Shown here in pieces: positions 8,947 through 17,832 of a stretch of DNA of 64,000 bases. A program made the position numbers and the translations under genes. The DNA is from Biomaibacter acetigenes. Its GTDB lineage: Bacteria; Bacillota; Thermosediminibacteria; Thermosediminibacterales; Tepidanaerobacteraceae. The notes under the pieces are model-generated. The model was not told where the DNA came from. It saw nothing but the letters and a program-made list of their open reading frames with translations, and ran no database searches. The stretch's first letter is position 1. Every line of letters begins with the position of its first letter. The stretch is from contig NZ_CP033169.1 of the NCBI RefSeq assembly GCF_003691585.1, positions 930,001 to 994,000 on the forward strand, given 5' to 3'.

Positions 8947-10398
8947 TTTATTTGAAGCAAAAAATTTTAAAATCATAAAGAAAAATGAATGCAAAGCAGG
9001 AGCTGCCGGTGGAAACATCCCACGTTTTCTCTTCCACATGGCCAGCTTTTTTAAATTCATGCATGCGAAAAGAAGCGTGAGATAATGTCCTACTTTGCTC
9101 AAGCCTCTTAGATTCGTATAACGCATACCATGCTTTTCTTTGGCATCGGCAAATACCCGCTCGATGGTCTGGCAGCGCATCTTGTATAATTCTTTGCCTA
9201 ATTCGGTGTGCCTTATATCTTCTGCTATTTCCACATAGTGCTCCCATATGTGCCGGGTTACCACTTTCGTGTAGTTCTTGCTCTGTGTGCATCTCAAACG
9301 CATGGGGCATTCCCGGCATATTTGTGGATCGCTCTTGTATTCCCGGTATCCTGACCGGTTGGTGGTGCTGTATTTTAATACTTGATTGTTAGGGCATATG
9401 TAGCAGTCATAATATTCGTCATATACGTATTCTCTCTTTTTAAAGTAGCCATCTTTGGTCATTGGCCTTTTATATGGCATGACAGGAAGTATTTCCGCTT
9501 CAATGATTTCTCTGCATATGCCGGGGGTCTTGTAGCCTGCATCAACCACTACTGCTTTTATTTCGGGAAATTTATCGTTTACTTCTTGAAAAAGATCGGA
9601 GAATACCTGGCTGTCGTGTACATTTCCAGGTGCTATTTTGAAGCCAAGGATGAAGTTGTTGCGGTCGCAGGCTACAGAAGCCGTGTAGGCAAAGCAGCGC
9701 TCTTTTTCTCCTTTTTGGAATATGCCGCTTTCAGGATCGGTGGTGCTTATCTTTACTCGTTTTCCGTTGGTGGAGCTGTTTCCTCCTTCGGCATTGCCGC
9801 TAGCTTCATCGTCATCTTCTTCAAACGGTTCTTTGCCGTTGGCTTCTCTTTCGGCGTTGATTTCTTTTAAAAGTTCTTTCTTGTATTTTTGTACCTGCTT
9901 TTTTGCAACTTTCTCTATGTATTTATTCTTATTGGCACTGGCTTTTATGTGGGTGGCATCGATAAATACCGCGTCTTCTTTGATAAACCCGCACTCTATG
10001 GCTTCTTTTAATATTCGTTCGAATATCTTTTCAAATAGATCGCTTTCTTTAAACCGCCGTTCATAGTTTTTTCCAAAAGTCGAGAAGTGAGGTATTTTTT
10101 CTTGGAGCCCATATCCTAGAAACCAGCGGTAAGCCATATTGACTTCTGCTTCTTTGATGGTTTGGCGCATAGAGCGGATTCCATACAGTGCTTGGAGCAT
10201 GAGCAGTTTTATTAATACCACTGGATCAATGCTGGGTCTGCCTGTATTTTCGCTGTATAGGTCTTTTACTTCGTTATATATGAAGTTAAAGTTGATGCTT
10301 TCTTCTATTGTCCTGAGGAGATGGTCTTTAGGTACTAAGCTATCAATGCTTACTAATTCTATCTGCTCTATTATTTCTCGTCTTTTCTTCGTTAACAT
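8920..10398 (-). CDS. IS1182-family transposase
   Basis: DDE transposase of 492 residues. It has the N-terminal DUF772-type region (GRPSIDPVVLIKLLMLQALYGIRS), a first catalytic Asp in VFIDATHIKAS, a middle Asp in VVVDAGYKTP, and a C-terminal Glu in QTIERVFADAKEKHGMRYTN. An acidic Ser/Asn-rich insert lies near residues 190-215. A CPNN...CRECPMRLRC cysteine region precedes the last catalytic block. Length and layout fit IS1182-family enzymes, and nothing is truncated. It is the only gene of the element. Its stop codon falls in the terminal hairpin. Confidence 0.93.
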   Translation of the reverse strand: MLTKKRREIIEQIELVSIDSLVPKDHLLRTIEESINFNFIYNEVKDLYSENTGRPSIDPVVLIKLLMLQALYGIRSMRQTIKEAEVNMAYRWFLGYGLQEKIPHFSTFGKNYERRFKESDLFEKIFERILKEAIECGFIKEDAVFIDATHIKASANKNKYIEKVAKKQVQKYKKELLKEINAEREANGKEPFEEDDDEASGNAEGGNSSTNGKRVKISTTDPESGIFQKGEKERCFAYTASVACDRNNFILGFKIAPGNVHDSQVFSDLFQEVNDKFPEIKAVVVDAGYKTPGICREIIEAEILPVMPYKRPMTKDGYFKKREYVYDEYYDCYICPNNQVLKYSTTNRSGYREYKSDPQICRECPMRLRCTQSKNYTKVVTRHIWEHYVEIAEDIRHTELGKELYKMRCQTIERVFADAKEKHGMRYTNLRGLSKVGHYLTLLFACMNLKKLAMWKRKRGMFPPAAPALHSFFFMILKFFASNKKPLLGCAF

Positions 10399-10507
10399 TT
10401 CATCGCCCCACCGTATGTTTTTATTTCTTTAATTTTACTATAAAAATGATCATTTTTATACCCTTTTTACAAAAAAGACTGCCGACAGCTACTTTGTCGA
10501 CAGTCTG

Positions 10508-10532
10508 AGGCATGCTATTTCATAGCATGCCT
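10508..10532. repeat. 25-bp palindrome, right flank copy of the IS target
   Basis: Identical to 8872-8896. It is followed by TTTTGTGTGTG, so before insertion the hairpin plus T-run probably formed the xyl operon terminator. Confidence 0.85.
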
Positions 10533-10595
10533 TTTGTGTGTGTGCCGAAGAACCGTCCCCTTGCCTACCCCTATGCAACCCGGGCTGGAAATAAA

Positions 10596-11528
10596 TCACA
10601 GCGGCACTTTTTCTATTTTTACTTGACTTAACAATGCCTTGAATGTATCAAAGTCTACAGGCTCTGTCCCTTCCCGGGTAACGGCTGCGGAGGATGCGGC
10701 GGCTGCCATTTTTACGGCATCGGTGAGACTGAGGCTTTGATCCAGCGCCAGGGCAAAGCCTGCCACCATAGCGTCACCTGCTCCCACCGTCCCCCTTACC
10801 TTTACATTCAAAGCAGGGGTAATGAAAGCTCCGTCGGCCGTGACTGTGATGCTTCCCCGGTCTCCCATAGACACAGCCACGATAGAAATACCCTTTTGAA
10901 TGAACCTCAATGATGCCTTAATGATTTCATCGGGAAAGACCAATTCTTTTCCCACCAGTTCCGATAGTTCATGAATGTTAGGTTTAATCATATAGGGTCT
11001 GGCATCTATCCCGGATTTCAAAGCTTCTTTGTCCGCGTCGAGGATTATTTTTATGTCTAAAAACTTGATTTCTTCAATGACTTCTTTATAAAAATCATAA
11101 TTTATTCCCGGGGGAAGACTGCCTGAAAGCACAAGGATATTGGCTTTTTGGGACCAGACCTTGATTTTTTGTTTAAGATTTTGCTGCTCGGAAGGCGCTA
11201 TTTCAGGTCCGGGTTCGTTGATGTCGGTATAAGCAGAATTATGTTCATCAATGATTTTGGTATTGACCCTGATGTTGTGTCTGATGGTTGTAAAATCATG
11301 GCCAATGCCGAGGCTGTTGAGATATATTAGGGCGAAAACATCATTCTCACCCATAAATCCGAGGCATACCGCCTCCCCACCAATGGCTTTCACGTTTTTG
11401 GCTACGTTGATCCCCTTACCCCCCAGGTCCACCCTGGTCCTCTTGGCCCGGTTGACCTGACCGGGTTTCAATTCATCCAGCACCACGGTTCTGTCAAAGG
11501 CCGGATTTGGCGTGACGGTTACTATCAT
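10596..11528 (-). CDS. fruK: 1-phosphofructokinase-type PfkB kinase
   Basis: This 310-residue PfkB-family kinase resembles 1-phosphofructokinase and tagatose-6-phosphate kinase (fructose 1-phosphate to fructose 1,6-bisphosphate). The N-terminus reads MIVTVTPNPAFDRT. The substrate-binding GGKGINVAKN is near residue 37, and the anion-hole/catalytic GTVGAGDAMVAG is near residue 248. It stands alone on the minus strand with no fructose PTS or FruR gene beside it, so the sugar phosphate is not fixed by context. The start follows AAGGAACG on the minus strand. Confidence 0.8.
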   Translation of the reverse strand: MIVTVTPNPAFDRTVVLDELKPGQVNRAKRTRVDLGGKGINVAKNVKAIGGEAVCLGFMGENDVFALIYLNSLGIGHDFTTIRHNIRVNTKIIDEHNSAYTDINEPGPEIAPSEQQNLKQKIKVWSQKANILVLSGSLPPGINYDFYKEVIEEIKFLDIKIILDADKEALKSGIDARPYMIKPNIHELSELVGKELVFPDEIIKASLRFIQKGISIVAVSMGDRGSITVTADGAFITPALNVKVRGTVGAGDAMVAGFALALDQSLSLTDAVKMAAAASSAAVTREGTEPVDFDTFKALLSQVKIEKVPL

Positions 11529-11870
11529 TTTACCACGTTCCTTGATATGACATTTCCATCCTGGATATTTACCAACCTTATTTCATTATTCCAATCCTCA
11601 TGAATCGAACCTCCAAGATAAATTTATATGAATTACCGTTAAAGATAATATATCATCTGGTAAGATAAAATTCAACAAAAAATGGAAGATCAACCTTCAG
11701 GTCATGGTGGGCATTTTAAAACAATTGACTATTTTTTAGTATATAGGTTATACTTGAGGTGTATTTTATTCTCTGGCTGTAAAGAACGTGTTTTCGCTAA
11801 AGGTACCCATGATCAAAATTTTCTAACAAAGAAAGAGGTTTATGGAACTGTTTAAAACGGGAGGATAATT
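11529..11870. other. Intergenic region between fruK-like and EamA genes
   Basis: This 342-bp gap separates divergent genes. It holds the promoter at 11725-11754 and AT-rich sequence. No open frame, RNA or strong hairpin was recognised in the rest. Confidence 0.5.
11725..11754 (+). promoter_or_regulatory. Sigma-A-type promoter for the EamA exporter gene
   Basis: The -35 TTGACT (11725-11730) and -10 TATACT (11749-11754) are separated by 18 bp. The gene starts 117 nt downstream. Confidence 0.55.
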
Positions 11871-12794
11871 ATGGCTAAAAATTCAGCTTTATTGGCAGGG
11901 CTTGGGGTGGCATTTATATTCGGATTTTCGTTTCTTTTTACAAAAGAAGGCCTGGATGTTCTTGCTCCTTTTCACCTGCTGGGGCTCCGATTTGGCCTGG
12001 CAGTGGCTATATTTGTGGTATTACGCCTGACCGGCCTGGTCAAAATAGATTTAAAAGGAAAGAACCTCAGCATGCTGCTCCTGCTTTCTGTCATCGAGCC
12101 GGTGGTTTATTTTATCTGTGAAACCAACGGTATAAAAATGACTTCCTCGTCGGAAACGGGAATGATGATTGCCATGGTGCCGGTGGTTACCACTTTGCTG
12201 GGGATAGCATTTCTGGACGAAAAACCTTCGCCAGCCCAGATGGGATTTATCCTGCTGTCAGTGGCGGGGGTTGTCTTTATCGTTGCCATGAAGGGCAACA
12301 TGGAGATAGGCAAAAACCTCATTGGCACTTTTGTGGTGCTGGGAGCCGTGGTTTGTGCAGGCACTTACAATGTTCTTTCCCGGAAGCTCTCTTTACAATT
12401 TTCCCCGGTAGAAATCACCTATGTGATGATGTGGGTGGGTGCCATAGTATTTAATGGCATTTCTGTGGTGCAGCATATAAGCCAGGGCAATCTGCAGCAA
12501 TATTTCGCGCCTCTGGGGAATTTGAAAGCCGTGGTTTCCATCGTATATCTCGGATTTCTTTCTTCCGTAGTGGCCTATTTCTTGCTGAATTTCATGCTTT
12601 CGAAGCTGGAAGCCGCCAGGTCATCGGTGTTTACCAATCTTGCTACGGTATTTTCCATAATTGCGGGGGTAACACTGGGCCATGAGCCCTTTTACTGGTT
12701 TAATGTGGTGGGAGGCATCATGATTTTGCTCGGGGTCTGGGGTACAAACTATTACAGTAAGAAAGAGGCAATGAAAAGTCTGAATGTAAGTTAA
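11871..12794 (+). CDS. EamA/DMT-family membrane transporter
   Basis: Integral membrane protein of 307 residues with about ten hydrophobic helices in two EamA repeats (around residues 8-140 and 150-295). The FLFTKEGL motif at the end of helix 1 and the repeat-end pattern around LLGIAFLDEKPSP are typical of drug/metabolite exporters of the RhaT/EamA type. The substrate cannot be told from sequence; members export amino acids, metabolites or drugs. It is monocistronic, with its own promoter and a terminator after the stop. The ATG follows GGGAGG. Confidence 0.8.
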   Translation: MAKNSALLAGLGVAFIFGFSFLFTKEGLDVLAPFHLLGLRFGLAVAIFVVLRLTGLVKIDLKGKNLSMLLLLSVIEPVVYFICETNGIKMTSSSETGMMIAMVPVVTTLLGIAFLDEKPSPAQMGFILLSVAGVVFIVAMKGNMEIGKNLIGTFVVLGAVVCAGTYNVLSRKLSLQFSPVEITYVMMWVGAIVFNGISVVQHISQGNLQQYFAPLGNLKAVVSIVYLGFLSSVVAYFLLNFMLSKLEAARSSVFTNLATVFSIIAGVTLGHEPFYWFNVVGGIMILLGVWGTNYYSKKEAMKSLNVS

Positions 12795-12798
12795 GAGA

Positions 12799-12832
12799 AA
12801 AGGGGATGGTAAAATCATCCCTTTGTTTTTTT
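12799..12832 (+). terminator. Terminator after the EamA gene
   Basis: A GGGATG/CATCCC stem (12803-12808 with 12816-12821), extended by A-T pairs, precedes a T-run at 12826-12832. Confidence 0.7.
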
Positions 12833-12884
12833 GTTTTCATACTCATAAATCAGAATTTGTGAAACTACAATAAAGGTTTTACGA

Positions 12885-12913
12885 TTGATTATTTTAAAAG
12901 GTTGTAGTATTAT
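12885..12913 (+). promoter_or_regulatory. Possible promoter of the symporter/CoA-transferase operon
   Basis: TTGATT (12885-12890) and TATTAT (12908-12913) are 17 bp apart, about 90 nt before the symporter gene. An imperfect dyad of the form GTGAATAATTTCAC follows and could be an operator. Confidence 0.4.
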
Positions 12914-13001
12914 AAATGTAGAGAAAGTGAATAATTTCACAATTATAAGATTTTAATAATAATTGGAAACTTAGCGATAATAATGAGGGGGTCATCTTGT
13001 A

Positions 13002-14432
13002 ATGCTGGATTTGACGGCAGCGCATATTGTAGGTATTTTTATTACACTGGTAGGCATCACCCTGGTGGGGATATATTCCGGCAGGAACATAAAAAGCTCC
13101 GCAGATTTTGCCGTAGGCGGCCGCAGGGCCGGTTCCCTGATAGTGGCGGGCACCATCATAGGAACTCTGGTGGGCGGAGCTTCTACTATCGGAACGGCTC
13201 AACTGGCCTTCGTATACGGTTTTTCGGCCTGGTGGTTCAATCTTGGCGCGGGGATTGGATGCCTGATTCTGGCATTGTTCTTCGCAAAGCCCCTTTATAA
13301 TACGAATAAACACACCGTTCCCCAGATGCTGGCGGAAGAATTTGGACCCGGAGCGGGTCCCATATCCAGCCTCTTCGCTTCCCTGGGAATTTTTTTGAGC
13401 GTTGTAGCCCAGGTGCTCTCTGCGGTAGCCCTTTTGACAGCCATGTTGAATATATCGCCCCTTACGGCTGCGATAGTTTCAGTCATATTGATGGCGGCCT
13501 ATGTGGTATTTGGCGGCGTATGGGGCACGGGCCTTGTGGGGATAGCCAAGCTTTTGCTCATTTATCTTTCCATGCTGGTGGGAGGCGTTATCGCCTTTTC
13601 GGGTGGAGGAGGGCTTGCAGGTTATAAAGCCGTATTTCCCGCTTTTCCATACTTCAGCCTTTTCGGCAGGGGATTCTGGATAGATTTTGCGGCGGGCTTT
13701 TCCCTGGTAATAGGGGTCCTATCGACTCAAACCTATATACAGGCGGTCATTTCGGGGAGGAGTTTAAAAGAGGCGAAAGCCGGAACGTTAATAAGCGCCG
13801 CGGTAATTCCGCCCATAGGTGTGGCTGGAACTTTTATCGGGTTATATATGAGGATACATTTCCCTGATATAAATCCAGCCCTGGCCTTTCCTTACTTCGT
13901 GCTAAAAACGTTGAACCCATGGTTTGGAGGCATCGTGCTGGCGGCCCTCCTCATAGCCACCGTGGGCGGGGGAGCCGGGCTGGCCCTGGGTATCAGCACC
14001 ATATTCACAAATGACATTTACAGCCGTTATATAAATAAAGAGGCCGACGATGCCTCGAAGCTAAAATTTACGAGGTTTATGATAGTCTTTGTGCTGGCCC
14101 TTACCCTGGTGTTTATCGCTGGCAACATTAAATCCCTGATACTCAATTGGAACTTCATGTCCATGGGGCTCAGGGGCGCAGGGATTTTTATTCCGCTATG
14201 TGCCGCACTTTTCTTCAAGGGCAGGATAAACAAAAATTTCGCCATCTTCTCCATGGTGATAGGGCCGCTTTCCATGCTTTTAGGCAAAAACCTTCTACCC
14301 CAAAATATCGATCCGCTCTTTCTGGGGATAGCAATGAATTTTATTACCATTCTAATTGGATTTATGTGGGAAAGCATAAAGGAAAGGGTCTCGGAAAAAT
14401 GGGACACGGCCGATTCCCACAGTAAGCCATAA
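13002..14432 (+). CDS. Sodium:solute symporter (SSS family)
   Basis: Polytopic membrane protein of 476 residues with about thirteen hydrophobic helices. Helix 2 bears SSADFAVGGRRAGS and helix 3 GTLVGGASTIGTAQLA, both typical of SSS/Pan-type Na+ cotransporters. It should import an organic acid or other solute with Na+. It lies 22 nt upstream of a small coiled-coil gene and then a CoA-transferase pair. A carboxylic acid substrate that is activated to its CoA ester is therefore plausible but not shown. The ATG follows GAGGGGGTC. Confidence 0.85.
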   Translation: MLDLTAAHIVGIFITLVGITLVGIYSGRNIKSSADFAVGGRRAGSLIVAGTIIGTLVGGASTIGTAQLAFVYGFSAWWFNLGAGIGCLILALFFAKPLYNTNKHTVPQMLAEEFGPGAGPISSLFASLGIFLSVVAQVLSAVALLTAMLNISPLTAAIVSVILMAAYVVFGGVWGTGLVGIAKLLLIYLSMLVGGVIAFSGGGGLAGYKAVFPAFPYFSLFGRGFWIDFAAGFSLVIGVLSTQTYIQAVISGRSLKEAKAGTLISAAVIPPIGVAGTFIGLYMRIHFPDINPALAFPYFVLKTLNPWFGGIVLAALLIATVGGGAGLALGISTIFTNDIYSRYINKEADDASKLKFTRFMIVFVLALTLVFIAGNIKSLILNWNFMSMGLRGAGIFIPLCAALFFKGRINKNFAIFSMVIGPLSMLLGKNLLPQNIDPLFLGIAMNFITILIGFMWESIKERVSEKWDTADSHSKP

Positions 14433-14454
14433 TTTTAAAATGAGGTGTTAAGGT

Positions 14455-14745
14455 ATGGGGAAAATAGATAAATTGATGGACTTTATCTGGCTTTTAAATG
14501 CGCAAGTCAACAGCCTCCATGAGCCCAAGCTGTTGACCCAAAACGCCGTTAAAAAGGCAAAGGAATTTGAGGATAGATTAAAGGAAATAAACTTGTCAGG
14601 AGAAGAAGCTGACATTATTAAGAAGGAGCTTGAAAATTCCCTTATTTATATGAAAGAAACAAGCAAGAAATTAGCCGAGCTGGAAGAAGAAATATTTGCC
14701 ATACTGGAAAATCTGACGCAAATTATAAAAACTACAATGCAGTAA
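14455..14745 (+). CDS. Small coiled-coil protein of unknown function
   Basis: This 96-residue, largely helical protein has heptad-like patterns over most of its length (KKAKEFEDRLKEINL and KKLAELEEEIFAIL). No signal peptide, membrane helix or known motif was recognised. Its place between a Na+ symporter and a CoA-transferase, with a proper ribosome site (GAGGTG), suggests a real operon member. It could be an accessory of the transporter or enzyme. The function is unknown. Confidence 0.6.
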   Translation: MGKIDKLMDFIWLLNAQVNSLHEPKLLTQNAVKKAKEFEDRLKEINLSGEEADIIKKELENSLIYMKETSKKLAELEEEIFAILENLTQIIKTTMQ

Positions 14746-14798
14746 CATCAAACTTAAACTTTGTCATCAAGCAACTTTTTAATGTTGGAGGTGTAATC

Positions 14799-15917
14799 TT
14801 GAATAGTGATATAAATAAAAAAGTTATGACTGCGCAAGAAGCTGTCAATCGTTTCATAAAACCCGGGACCCACATAGCCTTTGGAGGGTTTACCATACTC
14901 CGCCGACCCATGGCCATTGCCCGGGAAATAGTCAGACAGGGCATAGGGGACCTTTTTGTGACCATGAACGGTGGCACCCTGGTGGAGGAGATGCTAGCCG
15001 GGGCAGGTCTCATCAAATGGCTGGAAACTACATACCTGGGCCTGGAGGGCGGTATGCCCGTGGCTTATGCCATGAGGCAAGGGATTGAGATGGGGAACAT
15101 AGAATTGGTGGAAGACTATAGCAACTGGAGCTTTGCCCAGAGGACCCTGGCGGGGAAATATGGCCTGCCTTTTATGCCATGCATGGGCGATTTGGGTAGC
15201 GATATATTGAATTACGACACTTTTGGAAAAGCAGGTCTCAGGGGCAGGAACGAAAAGGGAGAATTCATACACCCGGGCATCCCGCCGAAAAAGTATGAGG
15301 TGATAGACGATCCCTTTGAAGGTTTCGGCTTTCGGCCCAGGAGGTTTAATGCCGGGGAAGATACCTGCGGCAACAGGACCAACGCTTACAGGGACGGCAA
15401 AATAAAATCCGACAAATATACCGGCAAAGAAGGAGTTAAAATTCTGCTGGTACCGCCGCTGCTGCCGGAGGTGTGTGTGATCCATGCTCAGCGGGTGGCC
15501 ATAGACGGCACCGTCAGGATTGAAGGCCTCATCGGGCCCGATATCGACCAGTCTTTATGCGGAAGGGTTCTCATAGTGGAATGTGAAAGAATATGCTCAC
15601 CGGAAGAACTCCGGGCAGTGCCGGAACACAACCAGATTGCATCACACTTTGTGCATGCTATAGTAGAGCAGCCCTTCGGAGCATATCCCAGCGCCGTTCC
15701 AAATTATTACGATTATGATTATGCCTGGTTCAAGCAATATGCAAAAGAGATAAACCACCAGCCTGTGGAAAAGGTACGGGAGTTCTGGCAGGAGCATGTA
15801 GGAAATACCACCGATGACTGGGAATATTTGTATAATAGAGTCGGTATGGAAAAGCTCTTTTCCCTCAGAACAAAGCCGGAGTACCATTATAATCCTGAGA
15901 TAGATAGGTTCAAGTAA
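14799..15917 (+). CDS. CoA-transferase subunit alpha (glutaconate CoA-transferase-like)
   Basis: This 372-residue alpha subunit belongs to the family I CoA-transferases, close in layout to GctA/IpdA. The N-terminal segment has the CoA-site pattern KPGTHIAFGGFT and the MNGGTLVEEMLAGAG glycine-rich region. The C-terminal extension is longer than in classical GctA (about 320). It would move CoA between acyl-CoA and a carboxylate together with the beta subunit downstream. The TTG start at 14799 follows GGAGGTG. The acid substrate is unknown, and IpdAB-like hydrolytic roles are an alternative. A Na+ symporter upstream hints at uptake of the acid. Confidence 0.8.
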   Translation: MNSDINKKVMTAQEAVNRFIKPGTHIAFGGFTILRRPMAIAREIVRQGIGDLFVTMNGGTLVEEMLAGAGLIKWLETTYLGLEGGMPVAYAMRQGIEMGNIELVEDYSNWSFAQRTLAGKYGLPFMPCMGDLGSDILNYDTFGKAGLRGRNEKGEFIHPGIPPKKYEVIDDPFEGFGFRPRRFNAGEDTCGNRTNAYRDGKIKSDKYTGKEGVKILLVPPLLPEVCVIHAQRVAIDGTVRIEGLIGPDIDQSLCGRVLIVECERICSPEELRAVPEHNQIASHFVHAIVEQPFGAYPSAVPNYYDYDYAWFKQYAKEINHQPVEKVREFWQEHVGNTTDDWEYLYNRVGMEKLFSLRTKPEYHYNPEIDRFK

Positions 15918-16022
15918 AACCAGGGACGGTTCGTAAATTGAATTTTCATTATGCTAAAAAAATGTTGCGCCGGCAGAAGATGTTGAGCGGTTACTATTTT
16001 ACTTTAGAAGGAGTTGATATCT

Positions 16023-16895
16023 ATGCTAAATATAGATGTAGACGAGTACAGAGCTTACCTTGAAAAAACCGGCCTTGAAGAAGATAAATACACCAACATG
16101 GAGCTTCTGGCGGTGGCCACGGCCCGGGAGATGCCCGATGGGTCCTTTGCCTTTGTAGGGACCGGCCTGCCGCTGATGGCGGCCATGCTGGCGCAGCACA
16201 TGCATGCGCCTGACATGACCATCATCCTTGAAGCCGGCACCGTGGGGCCGAAGATAGAACACATTCCCCTCTCGGTGGCGGACCCCCGAGCCGCCTACCA
16301 GGCTTCGACCCTTTCCACCCTGGCCGATGCCTTCGGCACCATAGCCAACCGCGGTTACTGCACCCTTGGGGTGCTGGGGGCTGCCGAGTGCGACAAGTAC
16401 GGCAATTTAAATTCTACTTCCATAGGGGGATACTGGCCCGCAGGGGTCTCCGAGACAGGGAAGGGCCCCGAAGTGAGGCTCACCGGCAGCGGTGGAGCCA
16501 ACAGCATAGCATCGGTGGCAGACAAAATCATAGCCATGATGGTGCACGAAAAGCGCCGTATGCCGGAAAAGGTGGAATATCTCACCACTCCCTCAGGCAT
16601 GAGGGGTCCCAGAGGAGAGACACGGTACGATTACGGCCTTTATCGGGGCGGGGACCTGGTGGTCATAACTGACCTTTGCAAGATGAAGCCGGATCCTGAA
16701 ACGGGGATTCTATACATGACCGAGATTTACCCCGACATAGACCCGGAATATGTAAAAGAGAACACCGGTTGGGAGCTGGATGTTTCTAGAGCAAAGGTCT
16801 TAGAGCCGCCTACCTCGGAAGAGCTAATGATACTTCGTATGAAGGTGGACCCTGATAGGATATATCTTGGGAGAAAGTCCAGGAGGAAGGATTAA
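16023..16895 (+). CDS. CoA-transferase subunit beta
   Basis: This 290-residue beta subunit is the partner of the alpha gene upstream. Glu70 in IILEAGTVG occupies the place of the glutamate that carries the CoA-thioester intermediate in this family, and GSGGANSIAS is the later glycine-rich loop. ATG at 16023 is preferred because AGAAGGAG ends at 16013; an in-frame TTG at 16014 touches that site. A gap of about 105 nt to the alpha gene holds a GGGACGGTTC repeat but no terminator. The substrate is unassigned. Confidence 0.8.
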   Translation: MLNIDVDEYRAYLEKTGLEEDKYTNMELLAVATAREMPDGSFAFVGTGLPLMAAMLAQHMHAPDMTIILEAGTVGPKIEHIPLSVADPRAAYQASTLSTLADAFGTIANRGYCTLGVLGAAECDKYGNLNSTSIGGYWPAGVSETGKGPEVRLTGSGGANSIASVADKIIAMMVHEKRRMPEKVEYLTTPSGMRGPRGETRYDYGLYRGGDLVVITDLCKMKPDPETGILYMTEIYPDIDPEYVKENTGWELDVSRAKVLEPPTSEELMILRMKVDPDRIYLGRKSRRKD

Positions 16896-16933
16896 AAGAT
16901 GCAAAGTTTTTCGCTCAAAAGTTACAATTAATC

Positions 16934-17617
16934 TTAAAAAAGGTTAAGATATTTTGATAGATACAATAATCCCAGTATCACCGGCTGATGGAAGAGATAG
17001 ATGACGAGGGAATACCGGCCCATTTCTGACAATAGATTGGGTTTTAAATCCATGGGCAGAATTCTTTTTCCCCGCATATACACCATTCTATAAAAAATGA
17101 TTCCGAATATGAACACGCCGAGATATGGGAAAAGAGGATAATAGTCGAGGGATGCGAAATCTTTATTCATGAGCCCCAGGGGATACAATTGAGGAGAATT
17201 AACCGTCAACTCATAAAAAATATCTCCGATTATTATAATAGTTATACCTAGCAAAAAAGATATTCCCGTATCTATTTTTTTTAATAAAGGCGAAAGCAAA
17301 TAACTTATACCCATGAAATGAAGTATACCGAACTTTATATACATTTCTCTGTCCAGTAAGAAGGTTATTGCTGTAAGCAGCATGCCGAGGGCAAAGATCT
17401 TGAGCCCTCTTTTTGTTGTCCTTTTGCTGAAATTGGAACTAATCCCGGCCAGAACCATGAACATTATGGCCGAAAGCTTTCCCTCATAGTACCAGAAGCC
17501 CTTAGCATATTCTATATTCATGCCTAAAAAATAATTCAAGTTGAATACCGTATGAAAAATCATCATCAGAAATATGGCAATTCCCCGAAAAAAGTCGATT
17601 TCAACTATCCTTTTCAC
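16934..17617 (-). CDS. HGSNAT/DUF1624-like membrane acyltransferase
   Basis: This 227-residue membrane protein has about seven hydrophobic helices. The opening EIDFFRGIAIFLMMIFHTVFN matches the heparan-alpha-glucosaminide N-acetyltransferase-like (DUF1624) family, with the conserved Asp-Phe-Phe-Arg-Gly and a His in helix 1. A late LVIYLFHQP motif is also typical. Such proteins transfer acyl groups to sugars across the membrane, but bacterial members are mostly uncharacterised. The start is GTG at 17617 behind a GGGGGG site on the minus strand. It is divergent from the PRD regulator. Confidence 0.75.
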   Translation of the reverse strand: MKRIVEIDFFRGIAIFLMMIFHTVFNLNYFLGMNIEYAKGFWYYEGKLSAIMFMVLAGISSNFSKRTTKRGLKIFALGMLLTAITFLLDREMYIKFGILHFMGISYLLSPLLKKIDTGISFLLGITIIIIGDIFYELTVNSPQLYPLGLMNKDFASLDYYPLFPYLGVFIFGIIFYRMVYMRGKRILPMDLKPNLLSEMGRYSLVIYLFHQPVILGLLYLSKYLNLF

Positions 17618-17785
17618 AAAAACCCCCCGTTTTCGTTTTGAATCGGAATCTTAGTGCTTTTTTCTTGCTCAAAACCATTTTATCATATTTGACGTCAATA
17701 GTGTTAAAGTTAATGTCACGTAAATATTCAACAGCATCTGAAGTATAATTTAATTTTGCCACAATAGGTTTGAAATATGTTAGAC

Positions 17786-17814
17786 TTTTCATAAAAGTAA
17801 TACGGGTATATAAT
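17786..17814 (+). promoter_or_regulatory. Putative promoter of the PRD-regulator/GRE cluster
   Basis: TTTTCA (17786-17791) and a consensus TATAAT (17809-17814) are separated by 17 bp, 19 nt before the regulator start codon. Confidence 0.5.
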
Positions 17815-17832
17815 TTAATATAAGAAGAAAGG

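Larger units (their letters stand above)
8897..10507 (-). mobile_element. IS1182-like insertion sequence (complete)
   Basis: This 1611-bp element is bounded by imperfect inverted repeats. The left end is CAGCTTGTAGACAAA at 8897-8911. The right end, read on the minus strand, is CAGACTGTCGACAAA at 10507-10493; 12 of 15 positions agree. It carries one intact transposase gene on the minus strand and is flanked on both sides by the same 25-bp palindrome. Both ends and the open reading frame are intact, so it may still be mobile. Confidence 0.85.

Noticed and set aside
9382-10432. Plus-strand open frames across the IS element
   Set aside because: They are antisense to the intact transposase, with no ribosome sites or recognisable domains.
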